Below are positions 1-5,809 of a stretch of 7,547 nucleotides of DNA, in pieces. The notes below the pieces were generated by a model. The model was given only the letters and a program-made list of their open reading frames with translations. It was not told the DNA's origin and ran no database searches. This DNA comes from Thermoplasmatota archaeon. GTDB taxonomy: Archaea; Thermoplasmatota; Penumbrarchaeia; Penumbrarchaeales; Penumbrarchaeaceae. Location: NCBI GenBank assembly GCA_030591285.1, contig JAUVBH010000071.1:1-7547 (forward strand). Direction: 5' to 3'. Within the stretch, counting starts at the first letter, position 1. Each line of letters begins with the position of its first letter. Both the position numbers and the translations under genes were made by a program.

Positions 1-196
1 CCTCTGGGAATTCGATATCGTAGAATTCACCTTCAATATTGCCCTTAGACAGAATATTGCTTGTCTCCGCTGAAGCTTCATCGGGTAATCCAATGAAAAT
101 GGTTCCAAGAAGTAATATTGCTATTTGAATGGAAGCCAGAATGTAGATTATCCTGTACTGGGGGGTCATCCTTCTCAACATTTTACTGGTTTTCAT
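1..196 (-). CDS. N-terminal part of an unidentified exported or membrane protein (runs off left edge)
   Basis: Read on the minus strand, an open frame starts at ATG 196-194 and stays open to base 1, giving 65 residues with no stop. A basic N-terminus (MKTSKMLRRM) leads into a hydrophobic segment at about residues 16-37. This is followed by DEASAET, which could be a signal-peptidase site after ASA, and then a polar stretch. This is the pattern of a secreted or membrane-anchored protein; no family can be named from the fragment. The start is uncertain. In-frame ATGs also lie at 181-179 and 169-167, and AT-rich TATA-like sequence sits at 198-212, which would suit one of the internal starts if the message is leaderless. 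It diverges from the KaiC-like gene across a short intergenic region. The frame is probably real; the function is unknown. Confidence 0.6.
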   Translation of the reverse strand, partial: MKTSKMLRRMTPQYRIIYILASIQIAILLLGTIFIGLPDEASAETSNILSKGNIEGEFYDIEFPE

Positions 197-281
197 GTTA
201 TAAGTTATTATCTGTACGTTTTTTCACAACCCCCTCTTCCAGTTCAGAATTTGATCATATATCATTCGAATTGGTCTATTT

Positions 282-326
282 GATTTTAAAAAGGGAAATA
301 TTAAGTATTGCACTTTGAATTTAAAT
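282..326 (+). promoter_or_regulatory. Candidate TATA region for the KaiC-like operon
   Basis: Two AT-rich elements are visible in the divergent intergenic region 197-345. TTTAAAT at 320-326 lies about 23 bases before the ATG at 346, which would suit a leaderless or near-leaderless transcript. An earlier TTTTAAAAA-like stretch at about 283-291 would give a leader of roughly 30 bases. The latter would transcribe the GGGTGGT at 335-341, a possible ribosome binding site. I cannot choose between them by eye. Confidence 0.4.
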
Positions 327-345
327 CTTTGATAGGGTGGTCTAT

Positions 346-1041
346 ATGGATGAAGATTTTGTCAGAATAGGAACGGGTATCCCAGGATTAGATGATATGG
401 TTGAAGGAGGCCTCCCCTTCCCATCGACAATGCTGCTTGCAGGAAACACAGGATCCGGGAAGACCACTTTCTGTCTTCAGTTCCTATTCGAAGGTGCGAA
501 AAGAGGAGAGAAAGGTCTCTACTTGACAACTCTTTCCGAACCAACGAACTGGATGCTACGGTTCACATCAAGGTTCAGTTTCGTTGACAAGGATGCGATC
601 GGGAAGAGTATTGCCTATTTCGACCTGGGACCATATTTCAAATCAAAGTATCCTCCCGAGGATAGATACGAGACCCTCAAGAGAGTGATCGAGGACAAGA
701 TCGTTGAACACATGCCCCAGAGGATCGTCATCGACCCAATAACCTCCATGGAGAATATTTTAAAAGATTCTTATCGCGAATTCCTCTTCGACCTTTCACA
801 ATCCCTGAAGAATTGGCAGGCGGTCACCTTGATGACCGGAGAATCCACTCCGACACATTCCTATCCCATGGAACCTGCATATACTGCTGATGGAATAATC
901 ATCCTCTATCATCTGGAACATTCAGATGGAAGGAGGAGATATCTCGAAGTTTTGAAAATGAGGGGGACGGACCACATGACCGGAAAACATATGGTCGATA
1001 TTTCAAAGGATGGTCTATCTGTCCAAGTGGGGTTCAAATGA
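346..1041 (+). CDS. KaiC/RAD55-like RecA-fold ATPase
   Basis: A single-domain KaiC-family ATPase of 231 residues, presumably cytoplasmic. Counting from the ATG at 346, it opens with the family entry motif GTGIPGLD at residues 9-16. A Walker A P-loop GNTGSGKTT follows at 33-41 (Lys39), and a Walker B strand RIVIDP ends at Asp130. The C-terminus carries the typical KMRG-x-DH motif and a closing GLSV strand. After strand 2, where KaiC proteins usually have two adjacent glutamates, this protein has Ser-Glu (LTTLSEP, Glu65), so one acidic residue is missing. An in-frame GTG at 337 would add three residues. I prefer the ATG because GGGTGGT at 335-341 lies just ahead of it. Proteins of this type in archaea are mostly uncharacterised ATPases linked to signalling or motility; the exact role here is unknown. 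It is followed 9 bases later by a P-loop-less relative, suggesting a hetero-oligomeric pair. Confidence 0.88.
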   Translation: MDEDFVRIGTGIPGLDDMVEGGLPFPSTMLLAGNTGSGKTTFCLQFLFEGAKRGEKGLYLTTLSEPTNWMLRFTSRFSFVDKDAIGKSIAYFDLGPYFKSKYPPEDRYETLKRVIEDKIVEHMPQRIVIDPITSMENILKDSYREFLFDLSQSLKNWQAVTLMTGESTPTHSYPMEPAYTADGIIILYHLEHSDGRRRYLEVLKMRGTDHMTGKHMVDISKDGLSVQVGFK

Positions 1042-1047
1042 GGTGAT
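1040..1047 (+). promoter_or_regulatory. Ribosome binding site GAGGTGAT overlapping the KaiC-like stop codon
   Basis: GAGGTGAT begins inside the TGA stop of the upstream ATPase gene and ends 3 bases before the ATG at 1051. It is a near-perfect match to the archaeal anti-Shine-Dalgarno. It fixes the start of the downstream gene and suggests translational coupling of the pair. Confidence 0.75.
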
Positions 1048-1050
1048 GAA

Positions 1051-1656
1051 ATGAATGGTAATGAGATCCCACAAAAACTACTTGAATATCTGGACCTCCT
1101 CTCAACCAATTCCAGGTATCTACTGTCCTTCTCACCCTTCTTTGTTAATCATTTCTCAGCACACTTGATGTCCTATCTTGTCAATGTTAAGAAGATCAGG
1201 ATACTTTACATCTGTGTGGGGAGACCTCATATATTCATCCAGAAACTGCTTCAGAACAGAGAGGTCCCCATAAGGTCGATCCATTTCATGGATATTGTTC
1301 TTGGAGTATCGGGGAGAAGTAGTGGAAAGAATGTACCTGAAGTTATATTGACAAATGACGGAGAAACCCTGGATATCCCAATGGTTTACAAATTATACAA
1401 GGTCGACCAGGAGGTTGATTCGCTATCTCTGGAGGATGTGGACCTTGTTGTTCTGGACAACATTTCGGAACTTCGGACCTACAGCAATGATGAGAGGGTC
1501 AGGTCCCTTCTTGAAATGCTGAACAGTATCTGGGAGAATGCAGGCAAAGGTCTGATGGTGCTTCACATCAACAATCGCCCCGGTGATGGGGTGGATGAAC
1601 TTTCATCGGAGATGGGATTGGATATTGTGAATATTCCCAACGATGTTTTCACATGA
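1051..1656 (+). CDS. Degenerate KaiC-like protein lacking a P-loop
   Basis: A protein of 201 residues with no catalytic motif of its own but apparently the same fold as its upstream neighbour. Residues 21-59 align by eye with the neighbour's P-loop strand through its SEP motif. Shared points are S-x-x-LL at the start, ILYI against GLYL, and the closing proline (GRP against SEP), with about one gap. Where the neighbour has GNTGSGKT, this protein has FSPFFVNH, so it has no Lys or Thr for nucleotide binding. A Walker B-like strand DLVVLD is retained, ending at Asp136. It is followed by a helix and then a strand LMVLHIN, as in RecA folds. Archaeal proteins of this kind are usually annotated as hypothetical. 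I infer a non-catalytic partner or regulatory subunit of the adjacent ATPase. Its ribosome binding site overlaps the preceding stop, so the two are very likely co-translated. It could instead be a diverged stand-alone ligand-binding protein. Confidence 0.75.
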   Translation: MNGNEIPQKLLEYLDLLSTNSRYLLSFSPFFVNHFSAHLMSYLVNVKKIRILYICVGRPHIFIQKLLQNREVPIRSIHFMDIVLGVSGRSSGKNVPEVILTNDGETLDIPMVYKLYKVDQEVDSLSLEDVDLVVLDNISELRTYSNDERVRSLLEMLNSIWENAGKGLMVLHINNRPGDGVDELSSEMGLDIVNIPNDVFT

Positions 1657-1702
1657 GATGTGGATTATTTCCAGATTTAGTTCAATGTACGCTCTACAAA
1701 CC

Positions 1703-1710
1703 TTTTATAT
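1703..1710 (+). promoter_or_regulatory. TATA box for the surface protein operon
   Basis: TTTTATAT lies in the 104-base gap after the degenerate KaiC gene. Transcription would start about 25 bases downstream, near 1733. This leaves a leader of roughly 28 bases that includes the CAGGGAG ribosome binding site at 1744-1750 ahead of the ATG at 1761. It is the clearest promoter in the window and marks a separate transcription unit. Confidence 0.65.
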
Positions 1711-1760
1711 GCAAACCGGACCTTTTCCAGAAGTAGCGACCGCCAGGGAGTGTCAAAATC

Positions 1761-3131
1761 ATGCTGGGAAGGTCAATTCGGCTGGGTAAGGGTCCGCGAT
1801 CTGCGATGGTCCTGCTCATAGCTTTTCTGATCACGCTTACCATCCTGATCCCAATTTTTGGAACAGGTCAAGGATCGACCCCCATCTCCTTCGAGGGAAC
1901 CATCGTTGAGACCCTGGAAGATAGTGACGATGACGGTCTCGCAGAATATCTTGTCCTGACCGTAACCGTGGATGTTTTTGAAGGTGGTTCGTACGGTCTG
2001 TACGGGTCCATGTTCGATGACAATTCGGTTTCCAACCCGGGACTCGAGGTCCTTGATATCGGAGAACATGTTATGGAGCTTCGGTTCTCGGGGGGAGAGA
2101 TATCGCAATATGGAGTGAAAGGACACTATCAGATCGAGCTTCAATTGTATTCAAAGGATTCAGAGATCGACCCAGTAGTGAAGGAGATAGTTACGAAGGA
2201 AACCTACGATCCGGAGGAATTCGAGGCTCCGGAAGGATCTGGAAAGGTCACGGTTTCACTTCGCGGTGATAAGGTATTCATTGTTGGGGATGTGATGACA
2301 GTTTCCATAAATCAAACCAAACCCCAGCTGATGTTCTACTATACGAACGATACTAAGATGGGATCGATCTCATCTCTAACCTATACCACTATCCAGGCAC
2401 ATCTTGACAGTGATTCTGATGGTGACTGGGACCCATCTATCGACCAGAAGAAGTACGAGGGTGATCTCACCGCGGTCGATTGGACGCTGGACCTTGATAT
2501 CAGCTCTGGTTACGATATTTCGCTTTACGGTGTTGTCCAACTTCGATTGGTAGGTTCCACAACAGTTGCAGCATGGGCCAAAGTGACATTCAGGATCAGC
2601 TCCAGTATGATGAGAGAGGAAGATGTCACACAGAAATTCGACATCGATATCGATCTCTGGCAACCTCTTGATGCTGATTTCATCTCTGTAATGCATGTCC
2701 TCAAGGATGAAAGTGGGATCCGGACGATCGAGGATGGACCGGAAGAAGGGACACTCGATCCAGATAACTTCATTCTAAGGGTTATTGGAGAGAAGGGAAC
2801 TGAAGGGATCTACTCATGGACAGAAGATATCACAGTAGGGTCTGTAGTCCTGGATACAGATACTCAAGCCCAGAGCAGTTTTGAGATCATGGATAATGAA
2901 GTTGAGATCCGGTTCACCTACCCTCTTGCAGGAGACGTACAATTGATACACCACGATCCAACAGTCGGAATGGATCCAGATCATATCCCAGAGATCAATG
3001 AGGAATCAAGGTTCGTTGCCGATAATCCACTGATAATGCTCATTGGACTGTTGATCGGTATCTTGGTGGTGGGGGCTTCGATCTATCTGAGGAATAGATA
3101 TGCCAAGGTAAAGAAGGGGGGTGGTATCTGA
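1761..3131 (+). CDS. Single-pass surface protein with beta-rich, acidic ectodomain
   Basis: A protein of 456 residues anchored in the membrane and facing outward. A basic N-terminus precedes a hydrophobic segment at about residues 15-33 (signal peptide or anchor). A second hydrophobic helix at about 424-443 is followed by a short basic tail (RNRYAKVKKGGGI), predicting an outside ectodomain and a cytoplasmic C-terminus. The ectodomain is strongly acidic, looks beta-rich and contains no cysteine. Two aspartate-rich loops, D54-G59 (DSDDDG) and D216-D224 (DSDSDGDWD), resemble calcium-binding loops. Residues about 44-135 have the layout of a small beta-sandwich (DGL-x-EYL, then GGSYGLYGSM, then HVMELRFSG). 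Two N-glycosylation sequons, NQT and NDT, are present. I do not recognise a named family. It could be a surface-layer-associated, adhesive or sensor protein. The next gene starts on the base after its stop, and a regulator follows, so it is likely the lead gene of a three-gene operon. Confidence 0.8.
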   Translation: MLGRSIRLGKGPRSAMVLLIAFLITLTILIPIFGTGQGSTPISFEGTIVETLEDSDDDGLAEYLVLTVTVDVFEGGSYGLYGSMFDDNSVSNPGLEVLDIGEHVMELRFSGGEISQYGVKGHYQIELQLYSKDSEIDPVVKEIVTKETYDPEEFEAPEGSGKVTVSLRGDKVFIVGDVMTVSINQTKPQLMFYYTNDTKMGSISSLTYTTIQAHLDSDSDGDWDPSIDQKKYEGDLTAVDWTLDLDISSGYDISLYGVVQLRLVGSTTVAAWAKVTFRISSSMMREEDVTQKFDIDIDLWQPLDADFISVMHVLKDESGIRTIEDGPEEGTLDPDNFILRVIGEKGTEGIYSWTEDITVGSVVLDTDTQAQSSFEIMDNEVEIRFTYPLAGDVQLIHHDPTVGMDPDHIPEINEESRFVADNPLIMLIGLLIGILVVGASIYLRNRYAKVKKGGGI

Positions 3132-3440
3132 ATGGAGTTTCTAGATGTGGCCGCAGCACTGAAAGATATTCTGGTCGGATTGCTGATAATCCTCTCCCTC
3201 GCCCTGACAGTGATCGGGTATATGTCCTACAGAAGGACAGGGAACCCGAAGGTAAGAATGGTAACCATTGCCTTCGTCCTTTTCTTTCTGAAGGGTCTTT
3301 TCCTCGCGATAGGTCTCTATTTGACTGACCTCGTGAAGGTTCCCAGGGGATTTGCCGGTTCATTCGATCTGATGCTTGCGATCGACGTTCTTGTCCTGTT
3401 AACGCTTTATATCGCGTTATTTCGGAAGGGCAGGTCCTGA
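3132..3440 (+). CDS. Small three-helix membrane protein
   Basis: A 102-residue protein with three predicted transmembrane helices at about residues 10-32, 42-64 and 78-97. A positively charged loop (YRRTGNPKVRM) lies between helices 1 and 2, and the C-terminus is basic (FRKGRS). By the positive-inside rule the first loop and the C-terminus would be cytoplasmic, with the N-terminus outside. The ATG follows the upstream TGA with no spacer (TGAATG), and GGGGGGTGG at 3116-3124 can serve as ribosome binding site. Small multi-helix membrane proteins next to winged-helix regulators are common in archaea and I place it in that class by context. No catalytic residues are evident. A role in passing a membrane signal to the downstream regulator is an inference only. 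Confidence 0.78.
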   Translation: MEFLDVAAALKDILVGLLIILSLALTVIGYMSYRRTGNPKVRMVTIAFVLFFLKGLFLAIGLYLTDLVKVPRGFAGSFDLMLAIDVLVLLTLYIALFRKGRS

Positions 3441-3458
3441 GGCTTCGGTGATCGGCAA

Positions 3459-3986
3459 ATGAAAGAGGACCCGCTCCAGCTCGACACCCGCAGGAGGATA
3501 TTCGATCTCATAGAGAACTCTCCAGGAGTACACTTCAGAGAGGTCTCCAGAAGGTTGGATATCCCCATGGGGGTCGTTGAATACCATATCAATTACATGC
3601 TGAAGCGGGACATGATAGTTGCAAGGATGGAAGGCAGATACAAGAGGTACTACACCGAAGGGAAGATCGGATCCAAGGAAAAGAGGGTCCTGGCATTTCT
3701 CAGGAAAGATGTACCAAGGGCAATTATCGTGTTTTTAATGTTGAACCCCGGTGCCAGACACCGTGATCTGAAAGCAGAACTTGGGATATCAGGTTCGACA
3801 CTATCATTCCATCTTAAGAAGATGATGAAGAAGGAGGTCCTAAATGAAGAGGATGATAGTGGAACCAAGAAGTTCTACGTTGTGGATCCGGATACTGTAT
3901 CCAAGACCTTGATAATCTACAAGAAATCATTCATGGATGACCTTGTTGACTCATTCACAGATACCTGGATGGATATGGAGTTCTGA
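3459..3986 (+). CDS. Tandem winged-helix transcriptional regulator
   Basis: A cytoplasmic DNA-binding protein of 175 residues with two winged-helix domains. Domain 1 (about residues 9-66) runs RRRIFDLIENSPG, then HFREVSRRLDIPMG, a recognition helix VVEYHINYMLKR, and a wing ending GRYKRYYT. Domain 2 (about 75-142) repeats the plan: IIVFLMLNPG, HRDLKAELGIS, recognition helix STLSFHLKKMMKK, and wing GTKKFYVV. Archaeal regulators with two such domains (the COG3398 type) show this arrangement. The C-terminal 30 residues are acidic and hydrophobic and may serve for dimerisation. GGTGATC at 3448-3454 fixes the ATG at 3459, 18 bases after the previous stop. As the last gene of the surface protein operon it may regulate that operon; no operator could be identified. 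Its stop directly abuts the stop of the convergent gene. Confidence 0.88.
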   Translation: MKEDPLQLDTRRRIFDLIENSPGVHFREVSRRLDIPMGVVEYHINYMLKRDMIVARMEGRYKRYYTEGKIGSKEKRVLAFLRKDVPRAIIVFLMLNPGARHRDLKAELGISGSTLSFHLKKMMKKEVLNEEDDSGTKKFYVVDPDTVSKTLIIYKKSFMDDLVDSFTDTWMDMEF

Positions 3987-4454
3987 TCAGAGTTTTCTGA
4001 TGGTCTCTGCATTGGATCCAACTACCTTATCCCTTTGAAGTTTGTACACTTTCTGAAATTGCTGCCAGTTTGGATCATCCCAATAAGGTGAATCAAGGAC
4101 ATCCCTTCCGATCTCTTCCAGGCAATCCTTGATAATGGGGTCAACATCGTCTCCTTCAAAGAAGATCAGTTTGAAGATCGATCTATAGGTGCTTGGACCA
4201 ACCTTCAGACCTTTCAAGGAGGCTTTTGGTTCCTTGTTCATCTTGAAAACGATCTCCCATGGAAAAGGAAGGTCAACGCCTTTGAAAACTATTTCAGCTC
4301 CCTTTGCTGTGAATTGTCTAAAGAGGACATCCCCAATGTCTGTCAAGTTGAACCTGTCCAGGCCGGTTGTGGGGTCCTTTATTTCTCCTTTACCAAGTCC
4401 TTCAAAAGAGACCACCGGTCTGACATGAACCGGTATCAACCAGATGGTCTCCAT
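3987..4454 (-). CDS. Unidentified 155-residue protein downstream of nadE
   Basis: I do not recognise this family. The protein is soluble, with no signal or membrane segment. It begins METIWLIPVHVRPVVSFEG, which looks like a beta strand followed by a turn. It then alternates short strands (AEIVFKGVDLPFPWEIVFKM) and ends in an acidic helix-rich part (DVDPIIKDCLEEIGRDVLD) with an aromatic cluster (SPYWDDPNWQQFQKVYKL). There is one cysteine and no metal-binding or nucleotide-binding motif that I can see. The ribosome binding site AGGTGGTGA overlaps the last codons and stop of nadE, so translation is probably coupled to NAD+ synthetase. The reading frame, coding-like composition and tight spacing support a real gene. 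A role connected with NAD or ammonia supply would be guilt by association only. Confidence 0.75.
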   Translation of the reverse strand: METIWLIPVHVRPVVSFEGLGKGEIKDPTTGLDRFNLTDIGDVLFRQFTAKGAEIVFKGVDLPFPWEIVFKMNKEPKASLKGLKVGPSTYRSIFKLIFFEGDDVDPIIKDCLEEIGRDVLDSPYWDDPNWQQFQKVYKLQRDKVVGSNAETIRKL

Positions 4455-4461
4455 GGATCTT

Positions 4462-4470
4462 TCACCACCT
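4462..4470 (-). promoter_or_regulatory. Ribosome binding site embedded in the nadE stop region
   Basis: On the minus strand AGGTGGTGA encodes the end of nadE (Arg-Trp-stop) and is also the Shine-Dalgarno element of the downstream gene. The ATG at 4454 begins 7 bases after the nadE stop. Confidence 0.7.
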
Positions 4471-5316
4471 TTCTCTTAGATCCAGACCAACCGTGGCGAT
4501 CTCCAACTTTGGAACTATCAAGGACCATCTCTTGTGTTTGGATACCTTCATAGCTGAAATGATACCTGAGACATCTTCCTCCGTGACAGGGGGCTCGAAT
4601 CCCGATCTATCCATCTCATCCACAGTTGTGGTTGTAAGATCAATTCTGTCAGCTATCTCCTGGAGATCCATATCCCTTAGATATCCAAATAGTACCTGGT
4701 CAATAACAGGGTATGGGAGTCTGAGATCCGCTTCATCGGTCTGACCTTTTACCAACCCTGCAGATGGTGGTCTGTCGATTATCTCCTGTGGAACTCCGAT
4801 CTCTCTTGAGAGTTCCCTCACCTGTGTCTTGTAAAGGTCGCCGATGGGGTAAAGATCGGCTCCACCATCACCATACTTTGTGAAGTATCCAAGGAGCAGT
4901 TCCGTTTTGTTGGATGTGCCCATGACCAGACCGTTGTATTTATTGGATAATGTATAGAGAACCATCATCCTCGCCCTGGCCTGAGCATTGCCTTTGACCA
5001 TTCCTTCCATCTCAAGCGGGATCGCTTCGATGATGGGAGTTATATCAATTTCCTGAAGTTCGACATCGAATGCTGAAGCTGACATACGGGCGAAGTCCCT
5101 ATCATTTCCTCCAAGGTCGCCGTATGGTAGGAATATTGCTTTGACATTTTCAGGTCCGATAGCTTCAGCTGTCAAACCGAGCACCAGAGAAGAGTCCAAT
5201 CCTCCGCTGAGTCCGATAACCGCACAGGAAGAACCAGCTTCTCTGAACCTGTCCTTGATAAAATCCAGAATGATGGTTCTGGAATGTTCGTCCAATCTGG
5301 GTTTCAGCTCCATCAT
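4462..5316 (-). CDS. nadE: NH3-dependent NAD+ synthetase
   Basis: Catalyses the last step of NAD+ synthesis: ATP-dependent amidation of nicotinate adenine dinucleotide using ammonia, in the cytoplasm. The 284-residue protein shows the family landmarks in order. The PP-loop SGGLDSS binds ATP pyrophosphate at 37-43. The helix NAQARAR lies at 110-116. The substrate and ATP site GTSNKTELLLGYFTKYGD lies at 133-150, then YPIGDLYKTQ at 156-165 and PSAGLVKGQTDE at 184-195. There is no N-terminal nitrilase-like glutaminase domain, so it should use free ammonia; the length is close to normal for this type. The gene starts ATGATG (5316-5311) and either Met could be used. The leader has only a weak AGGT at about 5325-5328. 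It is first in a two-gene unit with an unidentified protein. A possible NadC fragment at the right edge belongs to the same pathway but is transcribed separately. Confidence 0.95.
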   Translation of the reverse strand: MMELKPRLDEHSRTIILDFIKDRFREAGSSCAVIGLSGGLDSSLVLGLTAEAIGPENVKAIFLPYGDLGGNDRDFARMSASAFDVELQEIDITPIIEAIPLEMEGMVKGNAQARARMMVLYTLSNKYNGLVMGTSNKTELLLGYFTKYGDGGADLYPIGDLYKTQVRELSREIGVPQEIIDRPPSAGLVKGQTDEADLRLPYPVIDQVLFGYLRDMDLQEIADRIDLTTTTVDEMDRSGFEPPVTEEDVSGIISAMKVSKHKRWSLIVPKLEIATVGLDLRERW

Positions 5317-5354
5317 TGCGGACCTGTATTTTGTTGGTGATATTCATTGTTTTG

Positions 5355-5364
5355 TGTATATTCC
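5355..5364 (-). promoter_or_regulatory. Candidate TATA box for nadE
   Basis: On the minus strand this reads GGAATATACA. A start about 25 bases downstream would fall near 5334, giving a leader of about 17 bases before the nadE ATG. The core AATATA is the same as in the divergent box for the TBP-like gene. The intergenic region 5317-5444 (128 bases) holds nothing else that I can identify. Confidence 0.5.
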
Positions 5365-5406
5365 ACCGGATATCTTCATCGGAGTGGAGAATGTTGACAA
5401 AAAGTC

Positions 5407-5412
5407 AATATA
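5407..5412 (+). promoter_or_regulatory. Candidate TATA box for the half-TBP gene
   Basis: AATATA follows a purine-rich stretch (AAAAAG) that could act as a TFB-recognition element. Transcription would begin near 5435, about 10 bases before the TTG start at 5445, so the leader would be very short. CAGGGAT at 5434-5440 may act as a ribosome binding site if the transcript includes it. Confidence 0.5.
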
Positions 5413-5444
5413 CCTCTTGACCCACTTTCCCGTCAGGGATAGGT

Positions 5445-5798
5445 TTGGTTAACTATCAGATAGAGAACGTAATGGCCTCGTCCAATCTGAATGCAAAGAT
5501 CAATCTGAAGGATGTATCAGAAAGATTGGGTGATTCCGAGTACAATCCTGATAATTTCCCAGGTGTCATCTGGAGACCCAAGAACACATACGCCGTTGTC
5601 ATAATAATGGATGATGGAAGGTTGATGTGCACCAATGTTAGGTCTCTGGAAGAGGTTGAATCACTTTTCAAGAGGTTAACAAAGAAGCTTGAGGAAAGCG
5701 GTGTTATCACTCCACGGATCACCTGTCCCAACTGCTCTGCCGTGGTAGATTCGGAGGATGTTGTCTGTATTGAATGTGGTTTCCTGCTCCAACAGTGA
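5445..5798 (+). CDS. Single-repeat TATA-binding-protein domain fused to a zinc ribbon
   Basis: A 117-residue protein with one TBP repeat (about residues 4-87) and a C-terminal zinc ribbon (94-112). The repeat follows canonical TBP closely: YQIENVMASSNL matches the IENVVAST strand with its DNA-contact Asn (Asn8). EYNPDNFPGVIWR (32-44) matches EYEPEQFPGLVYR and keeps the intercalating Phe (Phe38). GRLMCTNVRSLEEVE (58-72) matches GKVVCTGAKSVEDAE. The second intercalating Phe (as in IFSSGK) is Met55, and the residues after it are Asp56-Asp57. Normal archaeal TBP has two repeats in about 180 residues; here CPNC-x10-CIECG stands where the second would begin. The only start that keeps the first strand is TTG at 5445: an upstream in-frame stop lies at 5418-5420, and the ATG at 5472 would delete the conserved strand. 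It may homodimerise to rebuild a saddle, pair with another factor, or regulate rather than initiate transcription. The domain call is firm; the function is open. Confidence 0.85.
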   Translation: MVNYQIENVMASSNLNAKINLKDVSERLGDSEYNPDNFPGVIWRPKNTYAVVIIMDDGRLMCTNVRSLEEVESLFKRLTKKLEESGVITPRITCPNCSAVVDSEDVVCIECGFLLQQ

Positions 5799-5804
5799 AG
5801 GTGA
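5798..5804 (+). promoter_or_regulatory. Ribosome binding site AAGGTGA that selects a TTG start
   Basis: AAGGTGA begins on the last base of the half-TBP stop codon (TGA 5796-5798) and is followed after 5 bases by TTG at 5810. This spacing favours TTG over the in-frame ATG at 5774 and the GTGs at 5795 and 5801, the last of which lies inside the element. Confidence 0.6.
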
Positions 5805-5809
5805 CGATA

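Noticed and set aside
1773..2144. Minus-strand open frame of 123 residues opposite the surface protein gene
   Set aside because: It lies wholly inside the plus-strand gene, has no ribosome binding site that I can see, and its translation resembles no protein family.
3986..4001. Stem-loop ATCAGA-GTTT-TCTGAT as a terminator
   Set aside because: The stem is only 6 AT-rich base pairs with no following T tract, and it overlaps both stop codons. It is too weak to call.
5774..5809. ATG start for the small membrane protein inside the half-TBP gene
   Set aside because: It would encode 12 extra residues overlapping the zinc ribbon codons and has no suitable ribosome binding site. AAGGTGA at 5798-5804 points to TTG 5810 instead.
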